From Smittia aterrima (lineage: Eukaryota > Arthropoda > Insecta > Diptera > Chironomidae), in NCBI GenBank assembly GCA_033063855.1, contig CP093831.1, positions 1,984,001-2,048,000 on the forward strand: a DNA stretch of 64,000 nt, given 5' to 3'. The notes beneath the pieces were generated by a model. It did no database searches and was not told the origin of the DNA. It was given only the letters and a program-made list of their open reading frames with translations. Below, piece by piece: positions 1-13,000 of the stretch; positions within the stretch are counted from its first letter, which is position 1, and each line of letters begins with the position of its first letter. Made by a program: the position numbers and the translations under genes.

Positions 1-25
1 GTCGAACAAGTTGTTGCAGAGTTGA

Positions 26-1308
26 TTAACTTTGTGAATAAACTTTGTTTAATAATGTAAAGAACGAATAGGCTGACGATAAAATCTGCAATTAGAGTTT
101 AGGAAATTTCATTATGATCAGGCGAGAGAATTTAATTAAATTAAAGTTACTGAAGTAAATGATTCGAATGTAATGTCAGCAAAGTTCATTGCAGTTAGTT
201 TCACAGGCTTCTGTGCTCGTTGAATTATAAGTAGCAAAGCTTTTCGTACTTTTGGAGAATTTATTCGTTCCCATCCACAACCATACGAAGCAAGAGCAAT
301 CTTCTGACTCGAGTCGACGATTTTTTGTCCGAAATAGCAGAGAAGGAAAATTTGATTCAGCACAGCAGCGCAATAAGATCCGTTCATGATCAGTTGAATG
401 GGCTCAGACGACGTCGTGTAGAGGAATGCAGTCAAGCAGATAACAAAAATGCTTTGCACGAAATTGAAAAGGAATGAAGGAGAGAAAACTTGTTCGAGCT
501 TCCTGTTGCACTCTATTAAGTTGTTGTGTCGTTGAATAAAGTTGCCGACATGCCACTCGATGTTCAACGTCGGTGAACTCGTCAAGTTTGAAATATCCAT
601 TTGGAGAATATCGAATTCCATTGAAACCAAAGTTATCAGAACGAACATTAATGTATCCAATGCTATGAGGATGAGAACTGAGTTAGCACAAGCCCAAATC
701 GACCAGAGAAACGCGAAAGAGTAAACTTCAATGCGATTATACTCAAATGGCATCCAAATATTTAAAGGAAACGTTTTTTTCCCGGAGTTCGCGAGAGTTA
801 TCAAAGGAATCGCCATCACACAAACACAAGGAACCATGAACATCACAGCATAGACTCTCGAAAAGATTCGATAGTTTTTAAAATATCTTTTGATGTTATA
901 TTTCCTTTGTTGGATTCTGTCTCTCGGAAAAACACTTTTCATTTGGTTTATGACATCTAAGATGTTTGATTTATTCCAGTAAACCGTTGAGCACTTCACG
1001 ACAACTAAAGACACTGAAGTCAAGAGAGGCATCGAGAAAGTGAATGCATTCATGTCGAACGACTTCATCATTGCCGCTACAGCACTTAACGAGACGAATA
1101 AACAAACATTAATCGCACTGAACCAGAAGAAGAAATCGCAAAGAATAATCTTCAGATTTTCTCGCCAACTTTTCGTTGAAGAATAATTCGCGAAGTTGAA
1201 GGTCACGACACGAAAGAAATTTTTAGAAAACTTGATAAACTCATCGAATTCAATGCCATCGTCGATTACTCGATGCACCGATTTTTTAAACAATCTCTCC
1301 GGCTTCAT
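26..1308 (-). CDS. Odorant receptor (7tm_6 family), two exons
   Basis: Ligand-binding subunit of an insect olfactory cation channel, expected in the dendrite membrane of sensory neurons together with Orco. Exons: 151..1308 and 26..85, intron 86..150, phase 0, about 405 aa. Several hydrophobic segments are visible, and the C-terminal part carries the family signature: QKPVKLTAMNFADITFESFT in exon 1, then ILSSAYSFFTLLNKVYSQS in the last exon, matching the usual last-helix pattern of insect ORs. The ORF is open upstream to about 1332, but only from a TTG; the first ATG is at 1306..1308 (MKPERLFKK). The short last exon is found only by splicing, because unspliced translation stops after VTLI. Family assignment is strong; which receptor it is cannot be said. 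Neighbouring gene is the unrelated ferlin on the other strand. Confidence 0.85.
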
Positions 1309-4097
1309 AGCTGACAGTGAACTGCTCGTCAATCAGCAAAGTTGTTCAATGACAGAGCGATCTTTATACATAATAGATTAATCACTAAAGTTTAAGCATT
1401 TACAAACTTTTATCTCATTAATTAAACGTAAAAGTTTACGTTTGTTCATGATGTTTGATTTCCAATGAGGAAGAGCCGAGGTTTCATTCATGAATCGCTC
1501 GAACGTAACTCCAAAAACTTTTAATCTAAATAATAAATTAATCATTTCATTCATGTGGAAAAAAATGTTTCAGTCAAAACAAAACCTTTCTGAAGTGAAA
1601 AGCTTTTGAAGTCAAATTTGTAATTTCATTTCAGAGAAAATGAATTATTCATAAATTTAAACCAATTTTGTATAATTGATCCAATCGCCTGTCAAACCGA
1701 ACAGTGTTGGATATTTAAATATTTCGATTGTTATCAGTAAAAGCTCAGGAACATCTGTTGCGAAACTTCTCTGTTTTCATTGAGTTTTTGAGCGAAAGCT
1801 CTTTAATTCTCTCTCGACAGAAAAGCTTTCGCTCGTCCTGTTGCTTTTAAGCTCTGGAAAATCTTCTGAAATTCAGAGTGTTTCGCGAGCATTCAGACTG
1901 TCGACATGTACTTGGATTATTTCGCGGGAAAAAAATCATAAAGTTGAAGTAAAAATTTCATAAAGAATTCAGCAGTGACGATTAGTGAGTAAATGAGAAG
2001 CTGAAGTGAAAAAGTTAATGAGAAATCTCGTTTTGTTTTTGAAAAGTTTCCTTTTCTTAATCTTCGAGATTAAATTATTTACGTTTCCGAATAATTTTTT
2101 GAAACCAAATTAAAGCAGAAAAGAAATTCGCGAAACGTCTGCTTACAAGAAAAAATTCACTTCGAGCCTGTAAATGTTTCGAGGCGTGATAGCTGCGAGT
2201 GAAATTTCCGGGAGAAAATTCGGAATTTAAATTTATAAGCAACATCGCTCCTGAGTGTGTTTGATATTCCACCAGATCGAATTTGCATTCTTCTCTGCCA
2301 GAAGAACAAATAAAGAATACATTGACGAAAAGAGTTTCAGAATAATTCACGAGAAAAATTGAATTCGGAATTGAAAAATAACAGAACAGCTTTCATTTCA
2401 TTCTGAGTGTTGTGCCTCGATGCACCTTTTGTGTTGACCTAATTTAAAGTTTAGAACGAAGACGAGAGAGACGACATTTGTGAAAGCTTTGAATGTTCTC
2501 CAGAAAATAAATGTCAATTCAGTTGAAACTTTTTTAATAACAAGTTAGAAATTCAATTAGCCTCCCGATCCTTTCGACCTTTTTCTTTAAAGTTTGTCCA
2601 GAGACTGAGGCGATGTACGATAACAAAAAGTTTCCTTTAATGTTTTACTTAGCTCATCATTTACCTGAGAAGCTTTTAGAAAGTATTTAAACTTCAGAAG
2701 TATTTAAACTTTCTCGCGTTTATTGTTTCACAAGAAATCGTTGAAACCTTAGAGCATTCCAATAAATCATTCTCGTCATTCTTCATTTCATCGGAAACCA
2801 ATGAAGAATATTTTATTCTTCGAGCGAAACAAAATCAGTTTGAAATGAAAACAATCAAGACGAAGAAAAGCTCTTCAGATTGTAAATTGATATCAAACTC
2901 CTGTCACAGTAGAAAGTTTATCGAGTTTCACTTTCATTCCACCTTCTAAGATAAACAAATATTGACTCTTCCTTCGTGAGCTTGAATAAACTCTGCAAAA
3001 CGAGTTTGTTTCCTCTCATAAATGATCCGAAAGATGAATTTATTACGAAGCTCTTATCCTGAAAAAGCATAAAATTGTTGTTTTTCTGGTTAAGCAATTT
3101 CCAGGTCCTTAAGCTTCCGACATTCCCAAGCACATTCTCTGCTCGTTCGGTTTTTTAATTAAACCCATTTTTAAAGAGAATAATCATCAACGATTGTGAA
3201 GGAAGTTCGTATGACAAGAATTTTAATGATTCTTTTCATTTATTTTTATTTCATTTCACAATGAGCTTCTCGAGATGATGAATGAAGTCACTGAGGAAGA
3301 AAATTCCTCATAGATGAGAATTCCAAATGAAAAGCTTTCGACAAATTTGCACAGGGAGACGAGAATAGTTTCATTATAAATGTCAAATCGTTTGTCACAT
3401 AAGAACATTCGCTTAAAGCTACTTTCCTCCTCAATCAACATGTTGTGCAAAAGAAGCTTTTGCTATCTCGTGTGAGAGAGTTTCCTCTCGAAGCTTTTCT
3501 CTCATTGAAGCTTTTTTCCTCTCTCTCATCAGTGAATCCTTTTAAGCTCTTGCAGTGCACAATTCAACTGAGTCTCGAGTCGACGTTTGGATAGCGAACA
3601 TGCAGCTCGTAGATTGTGATGAGTGAAAATTATTGAAGCTACAATAACAGTTGAACAAAAAGTTATGATAATTGGAATTTATCATCGAGCTCAGGTGCGC
3701 GAGACATTGGTTAGAGCGGCTCAAACGCAACTGAATAATAAATTGCATTAATTTTACATTGGACGTTTCTGCTTAATTATTTAGAAGTGTGTTCTATGCT
3801 TTCATTCCGTTTTATGCTCCGATGTGATTGCTGAAGTCGTCGCATGGGATTTTCTAAAAGCGTGCAAGGAAAACTTTGCTTTGTAATTTAAATTCAAAGG
3901 TGAAAAATTAATGTTGAAAATACGAAACACAAAAAGCTTTAAAGTGAAAACGAAAACAAAATGAAAGTGGAAAAGTTTTGAGTGAAACTTGAGATCTCAG
4001 CAGAATTTAAATTATTCGAAATTTATTAACTGTCTTAGTGTCAAATGATTGTAAAGTGAATTTTAATGAGGTCTTAGTGAAAACTCAAGTGAAAATA
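1309..4097. other. Intergenic region between odorant receptor and ferlin genes, no gene seen
   Basis: About 2.8 kb of AT-rich sequence. The two divergent genes start at either end, so it must contain both promoters. The small ORFs (for example around 2075-2350 and 2918-3133 on the minus strand) have no recognisable domain, no splice partners and low-complexity composition. No repeat or RNA gene was recognised. Confidence 0.5.
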
Positions 4098-7000
4098 TGT
4101 CAGTCACCGTTCGGATTAACAGATTTCATCTTCCCAAGTCCAAGTCCAATCTCATTGGACGGATAGAGTTTCGTGGTGAGCCTCTTAACGAAAATTTTCT
4201 TTACGAAATATTTTTGGGGACTTTATGTTGAAGAATTGAAGCTTGAAATAACTTTAGGATTTCATCAAGTTTATTTATTTTAATGAGAAAACAGCCGGAA
4301 GGAACATTTTCGAGAGAAAAAAACTTTTTTTTACGGGAACTCTCCCTCGGGACTTTTAAAAGTTTGATTTGTTTCGGAAGAGATTTTCGGTAAACTTTAT
4401 TTTTATTTCAATTGAACGACAAAATCATTTTTTTCCGGTTTACAATTCGAATTCATAAAAAATAAAAGTTTGTCTTTTCATTTTGCTCACAAGCCTGGAT
4501 CGACCATTCCGCCGATTAAGGTCAACAGAGACGACGCGTTAATCTTCGCTTGCTTGCAAATTCCTCCTTCGGGAAGTGACTCAGCTTCATTCTGCAACAA
4601 GCGAATTGAATCGTAACAAAGCTCCAACGACGATTCTAGCATCGATTTGCAGTTCGAGTCTTTAACTTGCAGAGCACGTCGTCCAATCTCAGCGTATGCT
4701 GAGTGCAATTCAAACTTAATCAAACCGAGAATTCTCGCTTCATTCGGGGCAATCTTTGAGATTAAATCAATTAATTCTTTGCAAGTTTTTGCTTTCAACA
4801 TCAGACGGTCGTCGGTGATCCTTTGTATCCCGTTCATTCCTGCTCCAATTATTTGAGCGAGAGAGATTTTAACATCCGCAATGTAGAAATGGTTAGGGGA
4901 CAGCCATTTCGAGTAATGGTCAATGAATTTGATGCAATTCTCTTCGTTCTCTTTATCCATCGCCGCCAGATCTTGCCCAGCATGATCAATTAACTTGTTC
5001 GCTCTCTCGATTGGCACAACGTTCGGGCAAGCTGTGCATCTGGTGGGAAGAAGGAAAATAAGATTTTGTTGTTAAATTCGATTAAACGCTATTTACTTCC
5101 AATCATTGCTCCATTCAGCAAGACTGTTCGGTGTTAACATCCCTGAAGGACATTTGAGACATTTAAGTGAAGAAAAGTACGTTCCGTACTCTGTTACATC
5201 CAGGCAACGTTCACATTCGCAATCAAACTGCTTAGTCTGCTGTAAATGATGTCGACGATGCGATGTCTCCCAAAGGACGTCGGTATATGAAATCGTGAGA
5301 TGTTCGTTAGCTTTGACGCCGCTCGGAGCCCAAAAGATTATCTCGTTTTTGTCCGTGAAGCTTTTCGACAGATTAGGTCTGCACGAATGTTCAAAAAGCG
5401 ACGCTTTCTGATAGATAGCAACGCAAGATGGATTCGTTAGAGGCAACTCATGCCCGTTGATCTGAGCAATGCCATTTACTTTCGTGATTTCATCTTCCGA
5501 CCATTTGTTGCATTTGAAGAACCTAAAGCGAAGATTATTTTACGATAAATCAAATCAATTTTCGAAGATTAGGAAGATCTACCGAAGGATAAACTTCTCA
5601 ACACTTTCTGCTTCCGACTTTGTTTGTTCGTTGTCTTTCGCATCGTCATCATTAGATTGAAGCTCCAAAAGCTTGGAATATTTTTCCGGATTATTTTCTT
5701 TCATCATCAGACATCGAAGAGGCAACAGGCAGCTGTACGAAGGATGAGGAAGCCCGAAGTTCTTGATTGAAATCTGTCGTATAAATCTTGTTAAGAGAAT
5801 GTCTTCCGATTTGTCGTTACATTTACCTTCGTTCCTCGGTCCGCCGTCAACTTGCATTCGTTGTTTACATGATTAACGTTATTCTGACAGCTTCGACTGC
5901 AAATTGGCCATCCACACTTCTCGCACTCAGAATGCTTCTTCTCGTTGATGAGCTAATAACGAAGAGAGAAGAGGAAATTTAAATTGAACCTCAATTGAAC
6001 GTTCTTTCAATAATAATCTTCATTTGATTATCGAGTAGCTTTGAGTTTATAATTCAATTGAAAATTTATAGAATTTTTGAGGGAAAATTTATGCAATTGC
6101 GAGTTCAAATCTCTCTCTCATCGCTCAACGCTCTCTGCTTATGTTTTGTCTGCCTCGGCGTTAAAATAACTTTTCTTCTTCAATGAAATTAGTCTAGAAG
6201 TCGAACATGTGGATTTCCCGAGATCGAGAAAATGCGGCGTGTGAGTTGAGCTGGCGCATTGCCAACGCTGCTCAATTTATTCGCATAAAACACGAGTGAA
6301 AGTTGATTAATTGTGAATCGTGTCGGTCGTCACTCAAAGCATAGCCATTGCGGGTCAACTTCACTTCTCTTCCTCGAACATAACTTTCACTTAAGCACGT
6401 ACATCGTTTCAGTTCTTGCAAATGAGCTGACAGAGAACTTTACCTGCAAACATCCCACACAGACTGGCGGCGTTGACTGAGAGGGTCCAATGACTAAAGG
6501 CGATTCTTTCAACACAATTTCCCCGGGTTTAATCTTCCTCGTCGCAACATAGTGACGACCAAGCTTATCACTGTGCGCTGCTCGCATCGGTGAACATTTT
6601 GGCTTGTGAGATTTCCAATCCTTTCGTTGATGCTCCGTCGAACAGTAAAAAACTTGAACACAACCAGAGCAACGCGATTTCGATTCTTTGTCGCACACCA
6701 AGCACTTTCCCGTAATTTCCTCAACTGCCGATCCCATATTTGCCTCAATAATCCAAACTTTTCCCAGCGAATTTCCCCCAACTCGACAGAACGAGAAAAA
6801 TTGAGTGAATGAAAATTATTCTGGGGCTAGTTTTCAAGTCAATGTTTTATTTTTAACTCAAACATGCTTTCCACTTTGTATTTAAAAATACGATGCGGAA
6901 AACTCTCTCGTTCGTTCTCTTCAATTCTCACGCTTAGTTACAAAACGGAACCTTTGTTCTCCGTAGAGTAACGACGCGAATAACTGACATCATAGAACGT

Positions 7001-10000
7001 GAAGAGAATTAACGATCTGTTGAAAAAAATTCAGCAACAAACCGAAACATTTTGGGGAATATTTGTCAACTGTCAATGTCTGACCCAATTTTCACTCTAA
7101 ACACGATAAATTTTAACCCTTTGCCTTCCCGACGACATTTAAGCCGATGCATGTCATCGTGAGCGTAACGTCAAACTTCATTAATTCGGGGAAACTGAAA
7201 ATTCTCATCGTTAGACGCAATGTTCCAGTTCATTGCGTGTGTAAGCGAATGATTCGTAAACCAAACATTCATCGCCCCAGAAGTCAAATTTAATTAGTCA
7301 GGCGCTAAACTTATCATTTTCCTCTTTTCCGCTCGTAAAAGAATTTCTTCATAGTGTTTAGAGGTCGATTAACGTTGCTTAACGACTGTTATTTATAAGA
7401 ATAAGCGACCATAATTTTTTTAATTGAGCTCGTTCTCCTTCGTCGCTTGAATTCAAAAGGAATTTTTTTCCTTTTATTATCAGAATTGCCGTAAAATGAG
7501 GTTGCGTGTTATAAGCTTAAGTCTTGCACGAAACTTTGATTGCAGTTTGAAAGCTTTTGAAGGAATGAGATGCTACATCATAATAATAGCGTAACTTGAG
7601 ATCCTTGACATGAAATTTGTCAAGCGCATAAACGATTCCCTTAAGCTCTGCCAAACCTTTCACAACCAAAAAGGTTCCTTGATACTGTAATTTCGTTAGT
7701 TGGGAGTGTTTTGGAGGAAATGCCACGGCGTGTGCTTCTGTATAATACACAACAACGTGTTTGTGGAAGGAAAGCCAAACATGTACTTAGTGTAACCGTA
7801 ACTTTTCCCGCCTCAAACATTAAATAAGTTGTGGCGTTTGTAATTAAATGAAATGTGAAAACTAAGTTCTTAGCTTTGAGTGCAAGAACATTAAATCCAT
7901 TTCTGTGAAAGCTCTTTTCTCCTTTCGATAAGTAGCTTATGTTAAAGTCCAACCGGTTCTCATTATAAAAGCTTTTGATAAAGATCTCTTCAAAATGTTT
8001 GCGACGTAGATCAATTCAAGCAAAAGGAAAAGTTTAATTTCTTAATTGGAGCTCACAAAGCAAGTAAACTTATTAACTCGTTGTTTACTTTCAGGCGTCG
8101 CTCACACAACTGCCGAGTCTAATGGCTCAGTTGACGTCTTCGATGTTAATCAGGTGAGGATGAATTGTTTACTTCGTCGAAAAAAAGGAGAAAGCACTCT
8201 TGAGGTTAATTCACTTCCTAATTGATGCCAATTATTCATCCCGTGAGATGTTTTCTTTTTCGTTAGAGGGAAAATTTATAAATTTCGTTAATGCAAATGA
8301 AGGTTTAAGGGAGTTCAATGAGATTTCATTTGACACGACCTTCAAAACCATCCCTTCAACGATAATCAACATTTCATTTCGCAGCGAAATTCTGAAAACA
8401 CTTTTCTTGTTGGAAAATTGTTTTTCTTTACGAGGAAAATGAAAAAATGTTTCAAGTTAATGAAAAAAAAAGAAATTGCTGCATTTTCCTGAATTTTTTA
8501 TTTTAAAAATCAATCAACTTTCTCTCGCAGTAGCCAAGCTGCGAAGCAATATTTCTTAAGCCTCCACTGCTTCTGTTTCCCGAGACAGGATTATTATAAT
8601 TTATTGCACCTTCCAGAAGCGAAAGAGCTTAATTAAATTAAATTCTTAATGAATTTTTGCCAGAGCTTCATTTGGCCACTTGCACGACCAGCGACACCTG
8701 AAGAAACAATTATCATAGAACTACGACAACAAACGACAAAAATTCTGTTCAAGTCCGGAGCCAGTTCTTCATCCTCTTCTGCTGGGTCATCGCGTGGGAC
8801 AATCGCCAGTAGCTCTAAGGTCATTGGACAATACGTTATGCTAATGCAAGGTTAGTTAATTTCTTTCTCTCAACACATTAGATCCCGAGTAATTCCTAAT
8901 GGACTCATCACCATCACAACCAACGAATTAGGATTAAATGCTTTTGATACAAAAGCTCACATGAATACGAGAAGCTGCTTCTACTCAAATATTTCAAAGA
9001 CTAAACATTTTACGATATTTTCAACTCGTAACGTAATCCGAAGGAACAATAAATAACAAAATTGCCTTGCAGCCGAAATTGATTCTTGATCAAAAGTGTT
9101 TTACAAAGAATCAATTTCATTGCGAAAGTAATTAGATTCCTTTATGTCTACAGACGTGGGCGGTTCAATCAGATTTGGTAAACTTCTTGTTCTTTGTGGT
9201 GAGACGATGAAGATAACAAATCGCGCTCTTGAAGTGGAAAAAAGTGAACATCTGAGCTCAATGAATTATGAACGTCTGAAAAAGGTCAATTTCGATAATA
9301 AAAAAAGAGAAAAACGTGAACTAGATGAGAACCCTCTGGCAGCTTAAAGCTCAGCCGACTTTAAGAGACTTTGATTACAACTTTGCGCTTTCTTGTTTGG
9401 GGCTCAATTTTCCATGACATTGGAAGCAGGATAAACATTCCTTACAAAAACCTTTTAGCATTACAGCTCAGCAGGAATCTTTAAAGATTCAACGAATGTA
9501 AATCGTTTCAGCTTTAAACATTTTAAAATTCCCAGTCGAATTCTATTTCTTTTTCCTTTCGAATCTCCTCGAAGGAAATGAAAGAAAACGAAAGAGAAAG
9601 TTAAGCAAACTTCGTCGCACTTAATGAATTTTTACAACCTAACGATTCAATAAAACATTCAAAAGCTTTCATCAAGTTTCAAGAGTTTCTCATTTCGAGA
9701 GAATTTGCTTCAACTAACAAACTCAATACGAACCACATGTTGCTATGTACTCGTTTGTATCCTTTTTCATAACTGGATGGCTTCGGAAAAGATTGAATAG
9801 GCAAGCCAATCAATCTCTGGAATTCCCTCACGTGACGTTAACCTTTTTCCACTCATCTCACTTACAAGTTTTTTTGGTTTCTTCTCTCAATAGGTCTCAT
9901 GCGAGATGGAAGAGTTAACATTGAAGACCATTTGGTTGATTCAAATAATCGACCGATTCAAGCTTCTGTTAACTTTGAAGTTCGTTACTCATCGCCGGAG

Positions 10001-13000
10001 AACACTGAAGGAAATTTCGACTCGACAACTGTCTCAAAGTTCGTACAGCAACAAAGTCTAGACGACGACCAGCAAATGCTTTTAAATATCGAGCAAAACA
10101 TTGCAAATCTTGAAAGAAGCTTAAATCAAGGTACTTATGCTTTATCTTAGCCGCTAAGAAGATTTCTTCGATTAATTTCCTGCTGACACTGTCGAGGATA
10201 AAATAGAAAACTTTTACGAGTTCTAAGAAATTCTGAGATTAAGTTTCAAGAAGCAGAAGGAATCTAATTATCAACGAAAGACTTTTTGCAACGGAGATTT
10301 CTCGATGTCTCTCCTGAAAATCAACCAAAGTTTTGCGAAGAAAGTTTAACGCAAGAAATTTAATCATTCACAGATGCGGAAAACAAAAAGCAAAACATTT
10401 TCCAAAGAGCTTTGGGCGGCGATAAAAATCATCCAAGCTCAAGTAGCAACGGCAGCAATAAAATGAAGGTAAGCCCGAAAAAAGAAAAAATCTCTTTTCA
10501 CTTCAAAACTCTCAGTTAAGAGTTGTTTTGGAACTTTCAGTCGGAAAAGCACTTTGTTGTCTTGTGATACAAAGATGTAAACAGGTTTTTAATTAAATTT
10601 TCATGTTTGTGTCTTTCGCATAAAGAAATCTCACAGTCAAGACGCCAGTGGGTCGGCTAATGTATCAGATAAGCGGGTTACATTACGAGCGGTAAGGAAT
10701 TTCATGAAAATTGGGCGCTCGAGACATTCATCAAAGGAACGTGATCGTGATAGCAGCACAGAGGACGAAGGGAGGTGAATAGTCACTTAACGAAAATAAA
10801 AAGCATCCTCAAAGACATTTCTGTCCTTAGATCGTTAATTGGAGATTCAGACGACGCAGCGGGAGGATCATCGACTCGAAAAGACAGCACAACCGTTTTG
10901 TACGATAACATTTCGCAAACAGGAAGCGTCCAATCGATGATGTCAAGTGATAATGACAACGAAAACGATGAGAATACAGAGAACGATGTGAAAGCTGAAC
11001 AAAGTCAACAGGACAATCAAATGAGTCAAGATGCAAAGCACAAACTAAATTTACAAAAATTCGACGACCACCTCAAGTCACAAGACTTTCAAGTTTGTGT
11101 TACAATCATTGAAGCTCGTCAGCTTCCCGGGCTCAACATGGATCCTGTTGTCTGCATTCAAGTCGGCGACCAAAAGAAATATACGAGCGTCAAGGAAAGC
11201 ACAAACTGTCCTTACTACAATGAAGTAAGTGCCATAAAGATTTCATTCTCGTGTTAAGCTTCTTTTTATAGACATTCATACAAATTGTATGATACATGAC
11301 GTGTTAGAGTGAGAGAGTAAAATGTAATTGAGTTCCTTCTGATTACTTTCAGTACTTCGTCTTTGATTTCCACATGCCACCAGTAATGCTTTTTGATAAG
11401 ATCATCACGCTATCGGTAAGTTGTGTTGCGAGCAATTTCCTTTGAAGATTTATCACTGCAGTCATGAAAATCCATTTCTCATAAATCGTTCGGAAATAAT
11501 GTCGGAGAGATTTTATTTATTAGATTACAATGATTTTCGTCATAAATTTATGAATCAACACGAAGCCATTAAAAGCTCACCGAGAGAAGATTGAAGTAGC
11601 TCTTTCTTGACAGTACTTTCAAATCGCCCCCGGCACTTCCATCTTCTGATATACGATGAAATCTCATGAGAATATTAAATTTGCAAAAAGATAACATTCA
11701 GAATTTATCGAGGAAAAGTTTTCGTTACTCGTTCTCGGAAATCCAGATTTCATTCGTCCCTTGAGTCCACAAAGAGATTTGTTTTTAGAAGAGAATCTTC
11801 TCGTCATCCTGAAGCGCTGAAGCTAATTGTTACAACTAATTAATTATGTACAAGGCTTTTCGCAACAAAGAAAGCAAAAAAACAATTTCCCGACATTGAT
11901 TAACATTTTCAGATCGATTCTATCCGTTCATAAAGTTGAGGTAGGAAGGTAGTCTGCTGCAGGAAGTGTTTCGGTTCATTTAACTGGAAAATGGGCTTCG
12001 AGCAAAGGCCTTGAAATACCAGCAATATCGATTGACTCGTTATGAAACTATTTCATCATCTTAATTAAACGGGACACTGTGATTTACAGATAAAGCAAAA
12101 TGTAATTCATTAACTCTATTGAGCATTGTTTCGACATTAAGAGAGAATCATTATTGTCCATTTATTGATGTCCGATCAATTAAGTTAACAAATGATTCAT
12201 AATTGACTTTCTAGGTGATTCATTCACGGAGATTTATGCGCTCAGGAACAGTCGTTGGCTCATTCAAAATCGATTTGAAAACAGTTTATGACGCTGCCGG
12301 TATTTTAATTGAGATTAATTCACTGTGATCGTTCTTTCTCATCGTTAAATTATTTCTATCTTGTCTGTCTTTAACTGTCTTAATGTTTTATTCAAAGAGA
12401 AGCATGCCTCGATGCTTGCGAGGTTTTCAATCAAATTGATTTCATATGAAGCGAAATGAGAAATTCAATTTATTCCATCGAATGTTTGTCAATAATTTAG
12501 ATGGAAATTTTTATATTTTTTATCATCGAAACTTCTCACTCTCTTCCTTTGACATATTCGTTTACATGTTCACTTTATTTTTGAGGGAGCGTTTGAAAGA
12601 TGAAAGCATCACTCTGGGCATAAAATTTTATGGTTTAGTTTGTTGGTGATGCTTCATCGTTCATAGTAATAATCGTTTGCTGTGGCTCTCATTAAACATG
12701 ATACAAAACAACAAGAAGAACACACGAGCTTTGAACTTCTACAAACAGACACGAACAACTCGGAAGCTTGACATTCAAGATTACTTAGAGCGTAACATGA
12801 ATTCATGATTCTTCATTTGCCTGGGGCAGGTCAGTGAATCTTCATCTTGATGATCCGCAAAATTGACCTTGACGATGAGTTTTCCTCTCGAACGCGAAAA
12901 CTTTCCTTCACATCCGAGCCATAATAATTTATTAATCATTTGTCGGAAGCCTCGAGGAGAAGTTTATTACATTTTCGGATTCTTTGAGTTGAGCTTTCTG

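Noticed and set aside
1308..1332. Upstream extension of the odorant receptor (MTSSSLSA)
   Set aside because: The first codon is TTG; the first ATG is at 1306-1308.
2075..2350. 91-codon minus-strand ORF
   Set aside because: No domain, no splice partner, in AT-rich spacer; chance ORF.
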